Below are positions 28,564 to 38,304 of a stretch of DNA of 64,000 nucleotides, in pieces. This DNA comes from Candidatus Methylopumilus turicensis (GTDB lineage Bacteria; Pseudomonadota; Gammaproteobacteria; Burkholderiales; Methylophilaceae). The first letter of the stretch is position 1. Each line of letters begins with the position of its first letter. Made by a program: the position numbers and the translations under genes. The notes below the pieces were generated by a model. It had not been told where the DNA came from and searched no databases. It was given only the letters and a program-made list of their open reading frames with translations. The stretch covers positions 868,001 through 932,000 of the forward strand of contig NZ_LN794158.1 in assembly GCF_000953015.1 (NCBI RefSeq), read 5' to 3'.

Positions 28564-30150
28564 ATGTCGACATCCAATCAAGCACCAACAAAACAAACAA
28601 CTTTGCGCTTTATTGCATTCAATATTGTGTTGAGTTTTTTTCTTTTATGGTGGGTTTGGCAACAAAATCAAGCGGCAACGCTTCCTGAAATAGCCACTTC
28701 ATCCGATCAAAAACTACAGTGTGTTTCCTACTCTCCTTATTACAAAAATGGACAAACACCGCTCAACATTAACACCCGTATTTCCCATGCACAGATTGAT
28801 CATGATTTAGCGACACTCTCTCAACAATTCGGGTGCGTCCGCATTTACTCTGTGGGACAAGGCTTAGATTATGTTCCAGAATCTGCGGCGAAGCTTGGCA
28901 TGAAAGTATACGTTGGGGCATGGATAGGCTGGGTTAAAAAACTCAATGAAAAAGAATTAAAGCTCGCAATTCAGGTTGCTAATCAGTATCCAGATACCGT
29001 AAAAGCCTTAATTATTGGGAATGAAGTGTTATTGCGCGGAGAGCAAACCGAAGCTGCTATGAAGTCTTACATTCTTCGTGCAAAGGCTGCTACCAAGGTC
29101 CCTGTAACCTATGCCGATGTATGGGAGTTTTGGCGTAAACACCCCAAACTTGAAAATGATGTCGATTTTGTGACGGTACACATCTTGCCCTATTGGGAGG
29201 ATCAACCTCAACCAATAGCTCGCGCCGTGAATCACACTCAAAATGTCATGGGCGTTCTATCACGTACATTTACAAAACCTATTCTTATTGGGGAAACTGG
29301 CTGGCCCTCACTTGGCAGACAACGGGAAGGCGCGAAGCCTAGCCTCGTTAATCAAGCCGCTTACATGCGTGGCTTTTTGAAAGTAGCGAATCAAGAACAT
29401 TGGAATTACAACCTGATTGAAGCTTTCGACCAGCCCTGGAAAAGAGGCCAAGAAGGCACAGCTGGCGGCTACTGGGGTATTTATGACGTCAACATGATGC
29501 CTAAATTTTCATTCGTGGGCCAGGTTTCAGAACGCAGCGATGGACTATTCATGATCTCTGCAGTGCTGTTGGGCGGGCTTTTATTTGTTGTTTGGTCGTT
29601 TATTATCCGTATTCGCAACCCTCATCATCTATTAAGCATGGCGCTATTAGGCTCTCTAGTCGGCATATCAACAAAATTACAGCTTGAATACTTAGTGACA
29701 GCTTGTCGAACACCTCAAGAACTGCTGGCGCTTGGCGGCATTGCCATCACGGGCTTGATATCACTCTTAAGTTTCCCTGCTTATCTCTTTCAGGCCAATC
29801 AGACTGCAAAAAATATCATTCTGCTATCACGGACTATTTTCTTATTAGCTAGCCTTGTAGCCAGCTATTTATTAAGTGTTGATGGTCGATATCGAGATTT
29901 CGCCATTACTCTGTACGCACTCCCTATATTGCAGCTTTCGTTGGGCTTAAGCATTTTCAAACAAGACATCAGACCTTACTTTTTCGCCTATCGTTATTTG
30001 GGCATTTTACTTGTGGCCGCTTCGACGTTCTGCTTGATAAGAGAGCCTAGCAACTTGTTAGCGCTAGCATGGTTAGGATTGAGCATATTAATTGCTTGGG
30101 CTAACTGGCCGTTAAAAGCGAACGGCACGGCACCATCTACGCCACTTTAA
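28564..30150 (+). CDS. GH17 membrane protein (beta-1,3-glucan hydrolase or glucanosyltransferase)
   Basis: 528 residues. An N-terminal signal anchor (about 13-31) is followed by a GH17 TIM-barrel (about 50-320) with the acid/base E154 in IIGNEVLL and nucleophile E244 in IGETGWPS. C-terminal residues about 330-520 form six or more membrane helices of no family I recognise. Related proteobacterial GH17 proteins act as transglycosylases on beta-1,3-gluco-oligosaccharides rather than simple hydrolases. It sits 36 bases before a GH17-GT2 synthase, so both probably make or trim a periplasmic beta-1,3-glucan. Confidence 0.82.
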   Translation: MSTSNQAPTKQTTLRFIAFNIVLSFFLLWWVWQQNQAATLPEIATSSDQKLQCVSYSPYYKNGQTPLNINTRISHAQIDHDLATLSQQFGCVRIYSVGQGLDYVPESAAKLGMKVYVGAWIGWVKKLNEKELKLAIQVANQYPDTVKALIIGNEVLLRGEQTEAAMKSYILRAKAATKVPVTYADVWEFWRKHPKLENDVDFVTVHILPYWEDQPQPIARAVNHTQNVMGVLSRTFTKPILIGETGWPSLGRQREGAKPSLVNQAAYMRGFLKVANQEHWNYNLIEAFDQPWKRGQEGTAGGYWGIYDVNMMPKFSFVGQVSERSDGLFMISAVLLGGLLFVVWSFIIRIRNPHHLLSMALLGSLVGISTKLQLEYLVTACRTPQELLALGGIAITGLISLLSFPAYLFQANQTAKNIILLSRTIFLLASLVASYLLSVDGRYRDFAITLYALPILQLSLGLSIFKQDIRPYFFAYRYLGILLVAASTFCLIREPSNLLALAWLGLSILIAWANWPLKANGTAPSTPL

Positions 30151-30186
30151 TTTCATTAGATCCTTATCAGAAAATTTATCTAAGCC

Positions 30187-32760
30187 ATGCATCCATTTTT
30201 AAAGCGTTACATCACTCCCTTGCTATTTGCCAGTCTGATCGCGCTAATTCACTTTGGCATCTGGAGTGTATCAAACCGCGCCCTTCCAGCAATGAATGCT
30301 CCGCCACTGGTGAATGGTTTTGCTTATAGTGGCTTTCAAGAAAACCAAAGCCCACTTGAAAGAGAGTATCCAAGCACGGCTGATTTAGTCAAAGACTTAA
30401 AAATACTTCGCCCGCTGACCAATCGCATCCGCATTTATGGCGCAATTGAAAACAGCGAAGTCACAGCACTTGCGTCCAATTTGGGATTTAAAGTTACTGC
30501 AGGTGCTTGGCTAAATAGTGACGATACTGCGAATCATCGTGAAATCGAGGCATTAAAAGAAAAAATCAAAAACTATCCAAATATCGAACGTGCGATTGTA
30601 GGTAACGAATCATTACTGAGAGAGGATGTCACGGTAGAAGATTTAATCCTCTACTTAGATGAGGTACGAGCAAGTGCCTCATTGCCTATATCGACGGCTG
30701 AGCCATGGCATATTTGGCTAAAAAATCCTGAGCTCGTTAAACATGTCGATTTTATTGCCGTTCATCTTTTGCCTTACCACGAGGGCCTGCCTGTTGATAA
30801 AGCAGTCGACTATGCGCTAGAGCGCTATCAAGAACTGATGGACACCTATCCACGCAAAAAGATTGTAATCACCGAAATTGGCTGGCCAAGTCATGGACCG
30901 ACTATCGGCGCCTCGATAGCCTCTGATGTGAATCAAGCACGATTTGTCCGTGAGTTTTTAGCAAAAACTGCCCGTAAAAATTACGACTACTTTTTAATTG
31001 AAGCGTTTGACCAACCATGGAAGCAAAAGCTTGAGGGTTGGGCAGGAGCATACTGGGGAATGTTTGACGCAGAGCGTAATCAAAAATATTCGCTACAAGG
31101 TGCCGTCGCTAAAGATGATCGTTGGGAAGAAAAAGCCTTATGGGCAAGTGTGATTGCCTTCTTCCCTATTCTCTTTATTGCTTATCGTTTTAGACGTTGG
31201 GGGATTGGTGGACGGTTCTCAATGGCGATATTGCTTCAAGCTTGCATCACCACGCTTGTCGTAGCTTGGAATCTTCCAGGCGACTACTACTATACCTTAC
31301 GTGATTTTGTGGTGCTGATCGCGCTGATTATCGGCATGGGGCTTACTTCTGCGGTCCTTATGATCTATGGTGTCGAATTTAGTGAAGTCATGTTTAAGGG
31401 TAAATGGAATCGCGCCTTCAAACGCGCAACGCCGCTTCCTGCCGACCAAGAGCGATTTGTTTCTATTCATCTTGCTTGCTACAACGAACCCCCTGAGATG
31501 GTCATCACGACGATTGAGAGTCTTGCCAAACTCAACTACACGCACTACGAAGTGATTGTGGTGGATAACAACACCAAAGACGAAGCCAAATGGAAGCCTA
31601 TTGAAAAATATATGGCAAAAATGCCAGATAACTTCCGCTTCTTCCATTTACCGCAATGGCCTGGATTTAAAGCAGGTGCGCTAAACTTTGCGCTTGAACA
31701 AACAAACCCTCAGACTGAAGTGGTGGGGGTTGTCGATGCAGATTATGAAGTGACACCTGACTGGCTATCTGATTTAGTTCCTCATTTCGCTGATGCAAAA
31801 GTGGCGGTCGTTCAAGCACCGCAAGCCCATCGTGATTGGGAAAATAACTTTTTTCGCCGAATGAGCAATTGGGAGTTTGAAGGATTTTTCCGAATTGGCA
31901 TGCACCACAGACATGAGCGCAATGCACTTATTCAACACGGCACGATGACCCTTGTCCGCTACCGTCCATTAGTAGAGTTGGGTAAGTGGTCTGAGTGGTG
32001 TATTTGTGAAGATACTGAATTAGGCTTACGCTTACTTGAAAATGGCTTTGAGCTTCGTTACATCGATGATAAGTTTGGTCGCGGCCTTACCCCTTCAGAC
32101 TTTAAAGCCTTGAAATCACAACGCTTCCGCTGGGCTTTTGGCGCCATGCAAATTCTTAAACGCCATTTCCCAAAACTCATTGGTGACTCTACGCTGACGT
32201 TTGGACAGCGTTATCATTTTCTAACCGGCTGGTTTGGTTGGCTGGGTGATGCATTGCAACTGATATTCACCATAGGTTCCATTGCCTGGACTGTCGCGAT
32301 GTTGTTAATGCCAAGTGCATTTAGCTTACCCGTCACGATTATGATCATGCCAATATTATGCTTTCTAGTGATTAAAGCTGCACTGGGTCCCGTTCTCTAT
32401 CGCAAGACCATGAACTGTAGCTGGAAAGATATATTCGGCGCATCTCTTGCAAGCTTAGGCCTGTCTCATGCGATTGCACGTGGCGTGATGATGGGAATTA
32501 TTAAAAAAGATGGCGTATTCAAGGTCACAGCCAAAGGCAAGGTGATCAGTAACAAGCTACAAATATTAAATCCAATTATCGAAGAAGTGACTTTACTGAG
32601 CTTATTGGTGACGTGTGGCCTTGCAATGTTAATTTCACGCGGATTCACGAATATGGATGCAGAGCTTTGGGTAACGATGCTTGCATTGCAGTCTCTCCCT
32701 TATGCGAGTGCGCTTGCCTGTCAGTTGATTGCACAGCGCCCAGACAAGCCTGTCGTATAA
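30187..32760 (+). CDS. GH17-GT2 fusion, NdvB-like beta-1,3-glucan synthase
   Basis: 857 residues. A membrane anchor (about 10-29) is followed by a GH17 domain with E141 (VGNESLL) and E230 (ITEIGWPS), two or three helices (about 315-400), then a processive GT2 domain with ACYNEPPEMV, VVDADYEV, ICEDTELGLRL and the QxxRW motif as SQRFRWAFG, and further C-terminal helices. This order matches NdvB of Pseudomonas aeruginosa and NdvB/NdvC-type proteins that make cyclic or linear beta-1,3-glucans from UDP-glucose. It is downstream of a second GH17 gene and upstream of pgi. Confidence 0.85.
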   Translation: MHPFLKRYITPLLFASLIALIHFGIWSVSNRALPAMNAPPLVNGFAYSGFQENQSPLEREYPSTADLVKDLKILRPLTNRIRIYGAIENSEVTALASNLGFKVTAGAWLNSDDTANHREIEALKEKIKNYPNIERAIVGNESLLREDVTVEDLILYLDEVRASASLPISTAEPWHIWLKNPELVKHVDFIAVHLLPYHEGLPVDKAVDYALERYQELMDTYPRKKIVITEIGWPSHGPTIGASIASDVNQARFVREFLAKTARKNYDYFLIEAFDQPWKQKLEGWAGAYWGMFDAERNQKYSLQGAVAKDDRWEEKALWASVIAFFPILFIAYRFRRWGIGGRFSMAILLQACITTLVVAWNLPGDYYYTLRDFVVLIALIIGMGLTSAVLMIYGVEFSEVMFKGKWNRAFKRATPLPADQERFVSIHLACYNEPPEMVITTIESLAKLNYTHYEVIVVDNNTKDEAKWKPIEKYMAKMPDNFRFFHLPQWPGFKAGALNFALEQTNPQTEVVGVVDADYEVTPDWLSDLVPHFADAKVAVVQAPQAHRDWENNFFRRMSNWEFEGFFRIGMHHRHERNALIQHGTMTLVRYRPLVELGKWSEWCICEDTELGLRLLENGFELRYIDDKFGRGLTPSDFKALKSQRFRWAFGAMQILKRHFPKLIGDSTLTFGQRYHFLTGWFGWLGDALQLIFTIGSIAWTVAMLLMPSAFSLPVTIMIMPILCFLVIKAALGPVLYRKTMNCSWKDIFGASLASLGLSHAIARGVMMGIIKKDGVFKVTAKGKVISNKLQILNPIIEEVTLLSLLVTCGLAMLISRGFTNMDAELWVTMLALQSLPYASALACQLIAQRPDKPVV

Positions 32761-32972
32761 TGTTGCAATGCGTCCGAATGACAAGGCTGCTTAAAAAACA
32801 CCAGTCTTGTCTGAGGTCTTTAACCAAGGACTTTATGACGCATCACAAAAATAGGCTAGCTATCGGGTAAGTAAATAATTTTTATCTAATTTCGCACATG
32901 CGACATGTAACTTTACCAATCAAACCGCCTTAAATAAATTATAATATTGCGAAATCAACCGAATAATAAAGC

Positions 32973-34631
32973 ATGACTAATCCAACAAATTCGCCAGCAT
33001 GGCAAGCACTTAACGAACACTTTCAAGAAATCTTCCCTTTGCAAATGCGTGATATGTTTGCAGAAGACCCTAAAAGATTTGACACTTTATCGTTAAAATT
33101 CAATGACTTTTTATTGGACTACTCTAAGCAAAGAGTCTCTGTAAAGACCATGTCTTTACTTACCAATCTTGCCCGTCAAAGCGATATCGAAGCATGGCGT
33201 GAAAAGATGTTTTCTGGTGAAAAAATCAACTTCACAGAAAACAGAGCGGTTTTGCATACAGCACTTCGCAACCGCAGTAATCAACCTGTGCTTGTTGATG
33301 GCAAAGATGTGATGCCTGAAGTGAATCGTGTTTTAGCGCAAATGCGCACATTCAGCGATAACGTACGTAACGGAAAATGGCTTGGCTACACTGGTAAACG
33401 CATTACCGATATTGTGAACATCGGTATTGGCGGCTCTGATCTTGGTCCTGTCATGGTGTGCACGGCGCTCAAGGCATATGCGCAAAAAGACTTAAACGTA
33501 CATTTCGTTTCAAACATTGATGGCACACATTTGGCGCAAGCTTTAGAAGTTTGCGATCCTGAAACGACATTATTCATCGTCGCCTCAAAAACCTTTACGA
33601 CACAAGAAACCATGACCAATGCGCGCTCTGCACGTGCTTGGTTCTTAAAAACCGCTAAAGACCATGCGCATATTGCTAAGCATTTTGTCGCGCTTTCAAC
33701 CAACGCTATGGCAGTGCAAGAGTTTGGGATTGATCCATCCAATATGTTCGAGTTTTGGGACTGGGTGGGTGGCCGTTATTCATTATGGTCAGCGATTGGC
33801 TTATCCATCGCCTTGTATGTGGGCATGGATAACTTCGAAGCACTGTTAGAGGGTGCGCATGAAATGGACAACCATTTCAGAACAGCCCCTTTAGAAAAGA
33901 ACATGCCAGTGATTTTGGCGATGTTAGGGGTTTGGTATAACAACTTCTTTGAAGCCGAAACGCAGGCCATTTTACCCTACGACCAAGGACTATCAAGGTT
34001 TCCAGCCTATTTGCAACAAGGCGACATGGAAAGTAATGGTAAGTTTGTTAATCGCAGCGGTGAGCGAATTACTTACAGCACAGGCCCAATTATCTGGGGT
34101 GAAGCTGGCACCAACGGCCAACATGCTTTTTATCAGCTGATTCATCAAGGCAACAAGCTAATCCCTTGTGACTTTTTAGTGCCGCTACGTAGCCAATACA
34201 AAATTGGTGAACATGGTGATGAGCATCACAAGATCTTAGTCTCTAATATCTTTGCGCAAACAAAAGCCCTCATGCAAGGCAAGACAGCCAAAGAAGTGAA
34301 AGCTGAGCTAGAAGAGCAAGGCTTAGATCATCACCTCATTATGGAGCTCATGCCACATCGTGTATTTGGTGGTAATCGCCCTACCAATACCATTTTGATT
34401 GATGAACTCACCCCTAAAGCATTAGGTGAGCTGATTGCGCTTTATGAGCATAAGATTTTTGTGCAAGGCATCATCTGGAACATCAACTCGTTTGATCAAT
34501 GGGGTGTTGAGTTTGGTAAACAAATTGCACAAAAGATTTTGCCGCAATTATCAAGCACCAATCAAGTCACCGACCATGATGGTTCAACCAATAGCTTAAT
34601 TAATTACTTTAAAGATAAAACGCAGCATTAA
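32973..34631 (+). CDS. pgi: Glucose-6-phosphate isomerase
   Basis: 552 residues, family-typical. Interconverts glucose-6-phosphate and fructose-6-phosphate; in ribulose monophosphate methylotrophs it is a central enzyme. [14 protein letters not shown], the [17 protein letters not shown] segment, [16 protein letters not shown] and the late [14 protein letters not shown] site are all present. A TATAAT box at 32940-32945 precedes the ATG by 27 bases with no good -35 partner. A strong terminator follows at 34653. Confidence 0.97.
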   Translation: MTNPTNSPAWQALNEHFQEIFPLQMRDMFAEDPKRFDTLSLKFNDFLLDYSKQRVSVKTMSLLTNLARQSDIEAWREKMFSGEKINFTENRAVLHTALRNRSNQPVLVDGKDVMPEVNRVLAQMRTFSDNVRNGKWLGYTGKRITDIVNIGIGGSDLGPVMVCTALKAYAQKDLNVHFVSNIDGTHLAQALEVCDPETTLFIVASKTFTTQETMTNARSARAWFLKTAKDHAHIAKHFVALSTNAMAVQEFGIDPSNMFEFWDWVGGRYSLWSAIGLSIALYVGMDNFEALLEGAHEMDNHFRTAPLEKNMPVILAMLGVWYNNFFEAETQAILPYDQGLSRFPAYLQQGDMESNGKFVNRSGERITYSTGPIIWGEAGTNGQHAFYQLIHQGNKLIPCDFLVPLRSQYKIGEHGDEHHKILVSNIFAQTKALMQGKTAKEVKAELEEQGLDHHLIMELMPHRVFGGNRPTNTILIDELTPKALGELIALYEHKIFVQGIIWNINSFDQWGVEFGKQIAQKILPQLSSTNQVTDHDGSTNSLINYFKDKTQH

Positions 34632-34652
34632 GAAATGTAAAGATTGCTTAAT

Positions 34653-34684
34653 AAAAAAGGCTGATATTAATCAGCCTTTTTTAT
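34653..34684. terminator. Bidirectional rho-independent terminator between pgi and sppA
   Basis: AAAAAAGGCTGA (34653-34664), loop TATTAA, TCAGCCTTTTTT (34671-34682), then more T. U-runs arise on both strands, fitting the convergent genes on either side (pgi stop 34631, sppA stop 34706). Confidence 0.88.
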
Positions 34685-34705
34685 TTTTTTCAATGGGTTA
34701 GAGTG

Positions 34706-35647
34706 TTAACGTAAGCTCATACCTTTAAACAAAGACTGCGTCATGGATGCACCAAACTTCCTCGCAACACGATCAGCCAAACCCTCTGAAGCGGTAAAAT
34801 CCACTATATTTTCCTGTTTAATCACTTCACGCGCTACGAACTCATAGCTACCTAGCTCATCAGCCAAGCCCATTTTAATACCCGCTTCACCACTCCAAAA
34901 CAAGCCACTAAAAGTTTCTGGTGTTTCTTTTAAGCGCTTACCGCGTCCTTCACGCACCACACTAATAAATTGCTGATGCACTTCATTCAACATTGCTTGC
35001 GCCAACGCCTTATGTTTTGGATTCACTGGTGAGAACGAATCAAGCATGGCCTTGTTTTCGCCTGCGGTCATTAATCGACGCTCAACACCAAACTTCTCCA
35101 TGGCGCCTGTAAAACCAAAACCATCCATTAACACGCCGATAGATCCAATAATACTGGCTTTATCTACATAAATCTTATCTGCCGCAACAGCAATGTAATA
35201 ACCACCTGAGGCACAAATGTCCTCGACTACCGCATATACAGGAATCTCTGGATGCAGTTGACGCTGACGCTTGATTTCATCATTAATAATGCCTGCTTGC
35301 ACAGGACTACCGCCTGGGCTGTTAATACGCAAAATCACACCTTTAGTGTGTTTATTATCGTAGGCATCATGCAAGCTAGAAATGACTGAATCAGCATTCA
35401 CTTGATCTTGTGCACCAATTTCACCTTGAATATCAATCAGGGCGGTATGGTCTTCAGCGCTATTACCACTTGCGCCCCCTATCCAATTAAACATATAAAA
35501 TAACGTTAAGAACAGCCAGAGCAACGTGAGTGATTTGAAGAAAATACTCCAAAAACGATTCCGCTTTTGTTCTTTTAGCGATTGAAATGCTAACTTTTCT
35601 AAAACTTCACGTTCCCAATTAGATGAATTTTGTTCGCTGTCAGACAT
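34706..35647 (-). CDS. sppA: Signal peptide peptidase SppA (S49, short form)
   Basis: 313 residues. One membrane anchor (about 33-55) is followed by a single S49 domain with the serine S147 in ICASGGYY and general base K199 in GENKAM. Degrades cleaved signal peptides in the inner membrane. It is the short SohB/SppA36-like form, not the 67-kDa E. coli type. It is the final gene of rluC-gph-Rieske-sppA, starting 29 bases after the Rieske stop. Confidence 0.92.
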   Translation of the reverse strand: MSDSEQNSSNWEREVLEKLAFQSLKEQKRNRFWSIFFKSLTLLWLFLTLFYMFNWIGGASGNSAEDHTALIDIQGEIGAQDQVNADSVISSLHDAYDNKHTKGVILRINSPGGSPVQAGIINDEIKRQRQLHPEIPVYAVVEDICASGGYYIAVAADKIYVDKASIIGSIGVLMDGFGFTGAMEKFGVERRLMTAGENKAMLDSFSPVNPKHKALAQAMLNEVHQQFISVVREGRGKRLKETPETFSGLFWSGEAGIKMGLADELGSYEFVAREVIKQENIVDFTASEGLADRVARKFGASMTQSLFKGMSLR

Positions 35648-35676
35648 GCAACTCTCTCTTAAAATATTAAAATAAA

Positions 35677-36026
35677 TTAATGTTGATCTAGTGTAATGGA
35701 AACAAGACCATTTTGTTCATTGACCACAATTGGCCTCAATCGTTTCCCCTGGCAAGGCCCGAGTACACAATACCCTGTATGAGGCTCATATTGCGCACCA
35801 TGGGTCGCACAAATGAGGTAATCCTGCTCTCTCGTAAAAAAATCGCCCTCATTCCAATCTAGCTCCACGGGCAAATGCGCGCATTGATTGATATAAGGTA
35901 GGCAACGCCATTAAACCTTACTGCAAAGGCTGTTACGCGCTCACCAAGCTCAGGTAGCTCAAAGCGAACACCCTTACCTTTTTCGAGCAGATCCTCACTT
36001 TTACAAATAATGCGCTGATGACTCAT
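35677..36026 (-). pseudogene. Rieske [2Fe-2S] ferredoxin-like protein, interrupted by a one-base frameshift
   Basis: The ATG at 36026 opens a frame (MSHQRIICKSEDLLEKGKGV...) that ends prematurely near residue 57. Shifting frame at about 35895 recovers YINQCAHLPVELDW, then YLICATHGAQYEP and CVLGPCQGKRL. CAH and CATH are the two cluster motifs (CxH and CxxH), split by the shift. Restoring one A in the AA run at 35895-35896 (T on the coding strand) would give an intact 116-residue protein. It begins 2 bases after the gph stop, between gph and sppA, a common order. Either a real lesion or a sequence error. Confidence 0.8.
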
Positions 36027-36028
36027 AT

Positions 36029-36685
36029 TTAAACGTTAGCTTTAAGCCAAGTGCTTAAATCCTTGAATAGATTAAAATGTGCCAAAGGCTCATGTGGCAA
36101 CAAGCGCTCTAATGGGTGCGCACCATAAGTTACGCCTAGGCTAGCGACATTAGCATTTTTTGCCATCTGCAAATCAAAACTGGTGTCACCTACCATCAAA
36201 GTGCGCTCAGGTGTTGCCGCCACTTCATCCATTAAATCTAAAATCATTTGCGGATGTGGCTTGGAGTGACACTCATCCACGCAGCGAGTCGCAACAAAAT
36301 GATGTGCAATCCCGCTATTCGCCAACGCCTTATTTAAGCCTCGACGGCCTTTTCCAGTAGCAACCGCAAGCGGCACGCCCTTTTCAGTTAAATGTGCAAT
36401 GGTTTCGGGGACACCATCAAATAGAGGTATGTGGTCTTCACCCTGACCATAATAATGCGTATATCGCGCTGTCAGCTCGGCTAATTGCGCATCGGGAATA
36501 CGGCCAAATAAATCATAAACGGCCTCACGAAAGCCTAAGCCAATAATGCCACTTGCTGCGGTTTGTGTGGGTTCAGGCAAACCCACTTCTACACTGCCCT
36601 TGCATATAGCGTCCACAATCAACTGGGTCGAGTTAGCCAAAGTGCCATCCCAATCAAAAATGATTAAATCGTAATTATTCTGCAT
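36029..36685 (-). CDS. gph: HAD-superfamily phosphatase, phosphoglycolate phosphatase-like
   Basis: 218 residues. The nucleophile aspartate is in FDWDGTLANS, motif II in LAVATGKGRRG, and motif III/IV in MVGDTSFDLQMAKNA, with a small alpha cap (about 18-90). Such subfamily IA enzymes remove phosphate from phosphoglycolate or related small substrates; the exact substrate is unproven. It follows rluC by 9 bases and precedes the Rieske gene by 2, as in many betaproteobacterial rne-linked operons. Confidence 0.82.
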   Translation of the reverse strand: MQNNYDLIIFDWDGTLANSTQLIVDAICKGSVEVGLPEPTQTAASGIIGLGFREAVYDLFGRIPDAQLAELTARYTHYYGQGEDHIPLFDGVPETIAHLTEKGVPLAVATGKGRRGLNKALANSGIAHHFVATRCVDECHSKPHPQMILDLMDEVAATPERTLMVGDTSFDLQMAKNANVASLGVTYGAHPLERLLPHEPLAHFNLFKDLSTWLKANV

Positions 36686-36694
36686 CTTGGTATT

Positions 36695-37696
36695 TTAGTT
36701 TTCTGAAGCAAGTTTTTGAAGGAATCTATCTAATTCTGGAGGTAACGGCGCAATGAGCTTGAGCTTTTCTGCCGTGAGCGGATGGCGAATATTGGTTTCT
36801 GCCGAATGCAAAAACATACGTTTCAAACCACTCTTTTGAAGTGCTTTATTTAAAGCAAAATCGCCATATTTATCATCGCCTGCAATCGGGAAGCCCAAAT
36901 GCGCCAATTGCACACGCAGCTGATGGGTGCGGCCGGTAATAAGTTGTGCTTCGAGCAAGCTAAAATCACCATAATGCGCTTTTAGATGAAAAATCGTCTC
37001 CGATGTTTGGCCTTCATCTTCCGCCCTTGGGTCTGGACGCCCTGTCACCACACTCACACGGCGCTCACCGTTTTCAAGCAAATACTTTTGCAGTGTTAAG
37101 GTGACGTGTTTCTTTTTCTCCGTCCAATGCCCTTTAACTAACATAAAGTAGCGCTTGTCCATTTGATTGCGACGCATCGCTTCATGCAAGGCAACTAAAG
37201 CACTGCGTTTTTTACCTACCATCAGCACACCTGATGTTTCTCTATCTAAGCGGTGTACTAATTCCAGGAATTTAGCTTGAGGGCGCTCCAACCTTAACTG
37301 TTCAATCACGCCTTTGCTCACGCCACTTCCACCGTGCACAGCCATACCAGCTGGCTTATCGAGCACCAACATAGCATCATCTTCAAAGACGATGCATTTC
37401 TCCAAACGCGCAGTCACCGGCTTTTGTTGCTCAACATCCACTTGCGCCACTGTTGCACGTATTGGTGGAATGCGAACTAAATCCCCCATCGCCAGTTTGT
37501 AAGTCGCATCGATGCGTTTTTTATTGACGCGCACTTCTCCGCTCCGAAGAATGCGATAAAGATGACTTTTAGGAACGCCTTTAAGGGTTTTGGTGAGGAA
37601 ATTATCAATCCGTTGACCTTCACTTGCCTCATCAACTTCAAGCATTGCCGCGCTTGATTCACTAATTTCATTACTTATTTTGCTTAAATTTGTCAT
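36695..37696 (-). CDS. rluC: 23S rRNA pseudouridine synthase RluC
   Basis: 333 residues. An N-terminal S4 RNA-binding domain (QRIDNFLTKTLKGVPKSHLYRILRSGEVRVNKKR) is followed by the RluA-type catalytic domain, with the active aspartate in VHRLDRETSGVLM and RTHQLRVQLAHLGFPIAGDDKYG. It probably modifies U955, U2504 and U2580 of 23S rRNA, in line with RluC's usual divergence from rne, seen here too. First gene of rluC-gph-Rieske-sppA. Confidence 0.93.
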   Translation of the reverse strand: MTNLSKISNEISESSAAMLEVDEASEGQRIDNFLTKTLKGVPKSHLYRILRSGEVRVNKKRIDATYKLAMGDLVRIPPIRATVAQVDVEQQKPVTARLEKCIVFEDDAMLVLDKPAGMAVHGGSGVSKGVIEQLRLERPQAKFLELVHRLDRETSGVLMVGKKRSALVALHEAMRRNQMDKRYFMLVKGHWTEKKKHVTLTLQKYLLENGERRVSVVTGRPDPRAEDEGQTSETIFHLKAHYGDFSLLEAQLITGRTHQLRVQLAHLGFPIAGDDKYGDFALNKALQKSGLKRMFLHSAETNIRHPLTAEKLKLIAPLPPELDRFLQKLASEN

Positions 37697-38304
37697 CTCA
37701 CCTATACTACGAAACTATTGAAGTAAATGCGCTAAGCGCTTATTCAACGAATGAATTGAAAGTCTTAAAAGATACCTTGGTTAATCTCGCTCGCCAAATA
37801 AAATAAGTAGCGATTTTATGTACTAAAAATTAAAGCGCTCAAGCCGCTGCGGATGAATTGCAATACTCAAGAGTATAAGCGATGGCGCGGTTTGGAATTG
37901 CTAGAACTTTGAATTTTAGCTGATATGTCAGCTAAACCGAATCTAAATTAAAAGACAGAATAAGAGCAAGAAAGCTTAACAGGACACAAAACGAGTTACT
38001 TCGTTAACAAATTCAATCTGATACGCGTTAAAACGCGTTGGATTAACGGGTGAATAACTTTTATAAAAAGCATCACCCGCTGACGATGGCAAGAACAAAA
38101 GCCATAGACAAAAGTAAAAGTTAGCAATGTAATGATTCAGTGTTCGAACAAGCCCCTGCAAAGTTTCTGGCAGATTTACTGCTGGGGTAGCGTTAACAAC
38201 AAGCCGATGTTTGGCATTAACCTACCTATTCAACCCTAGCCTTTCCTCACCTCTAATCGCATAGCAATATTCGCTAACCCGCCTTGAGCGCGGGAGTTAA
38301 TACA
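37697..38304 (+). promoter_or_regulatory. 608-bp rluC-rne intergenic region: rne leader with several inverted repeats
   Basis: No protein gene is supported. Perfect inverted repeats lie at 37729-37739 (GCGCT-A-AGCGC), 37863-37876 (ATACTC-AA-GAGTAT), 37915-37936 (TTTAGCTGA-TATG-TCAGCTAAA), 37990-38005 (AACGA/TCGTT), 38023-38038 (ACGCGTT-AA-AACGCGT) and 38047-38079 (CGGGTGA/TCACCCG around 19 bases). RNase E mRNAs in Enterobacteria have long structured leaders that allow autoregulation; a similar role is inferred. I find no confident -35/-10 pair. Confidence 0.45.

Noticed and set aside
37976-38161. 61-codon minus-strand frame with a hydrophobic start in the rluC-rne gap
   Set aside because: It begins with TTG, has no ribosome site, overlaps the rne leader repeats and resembles no family; likely chance.
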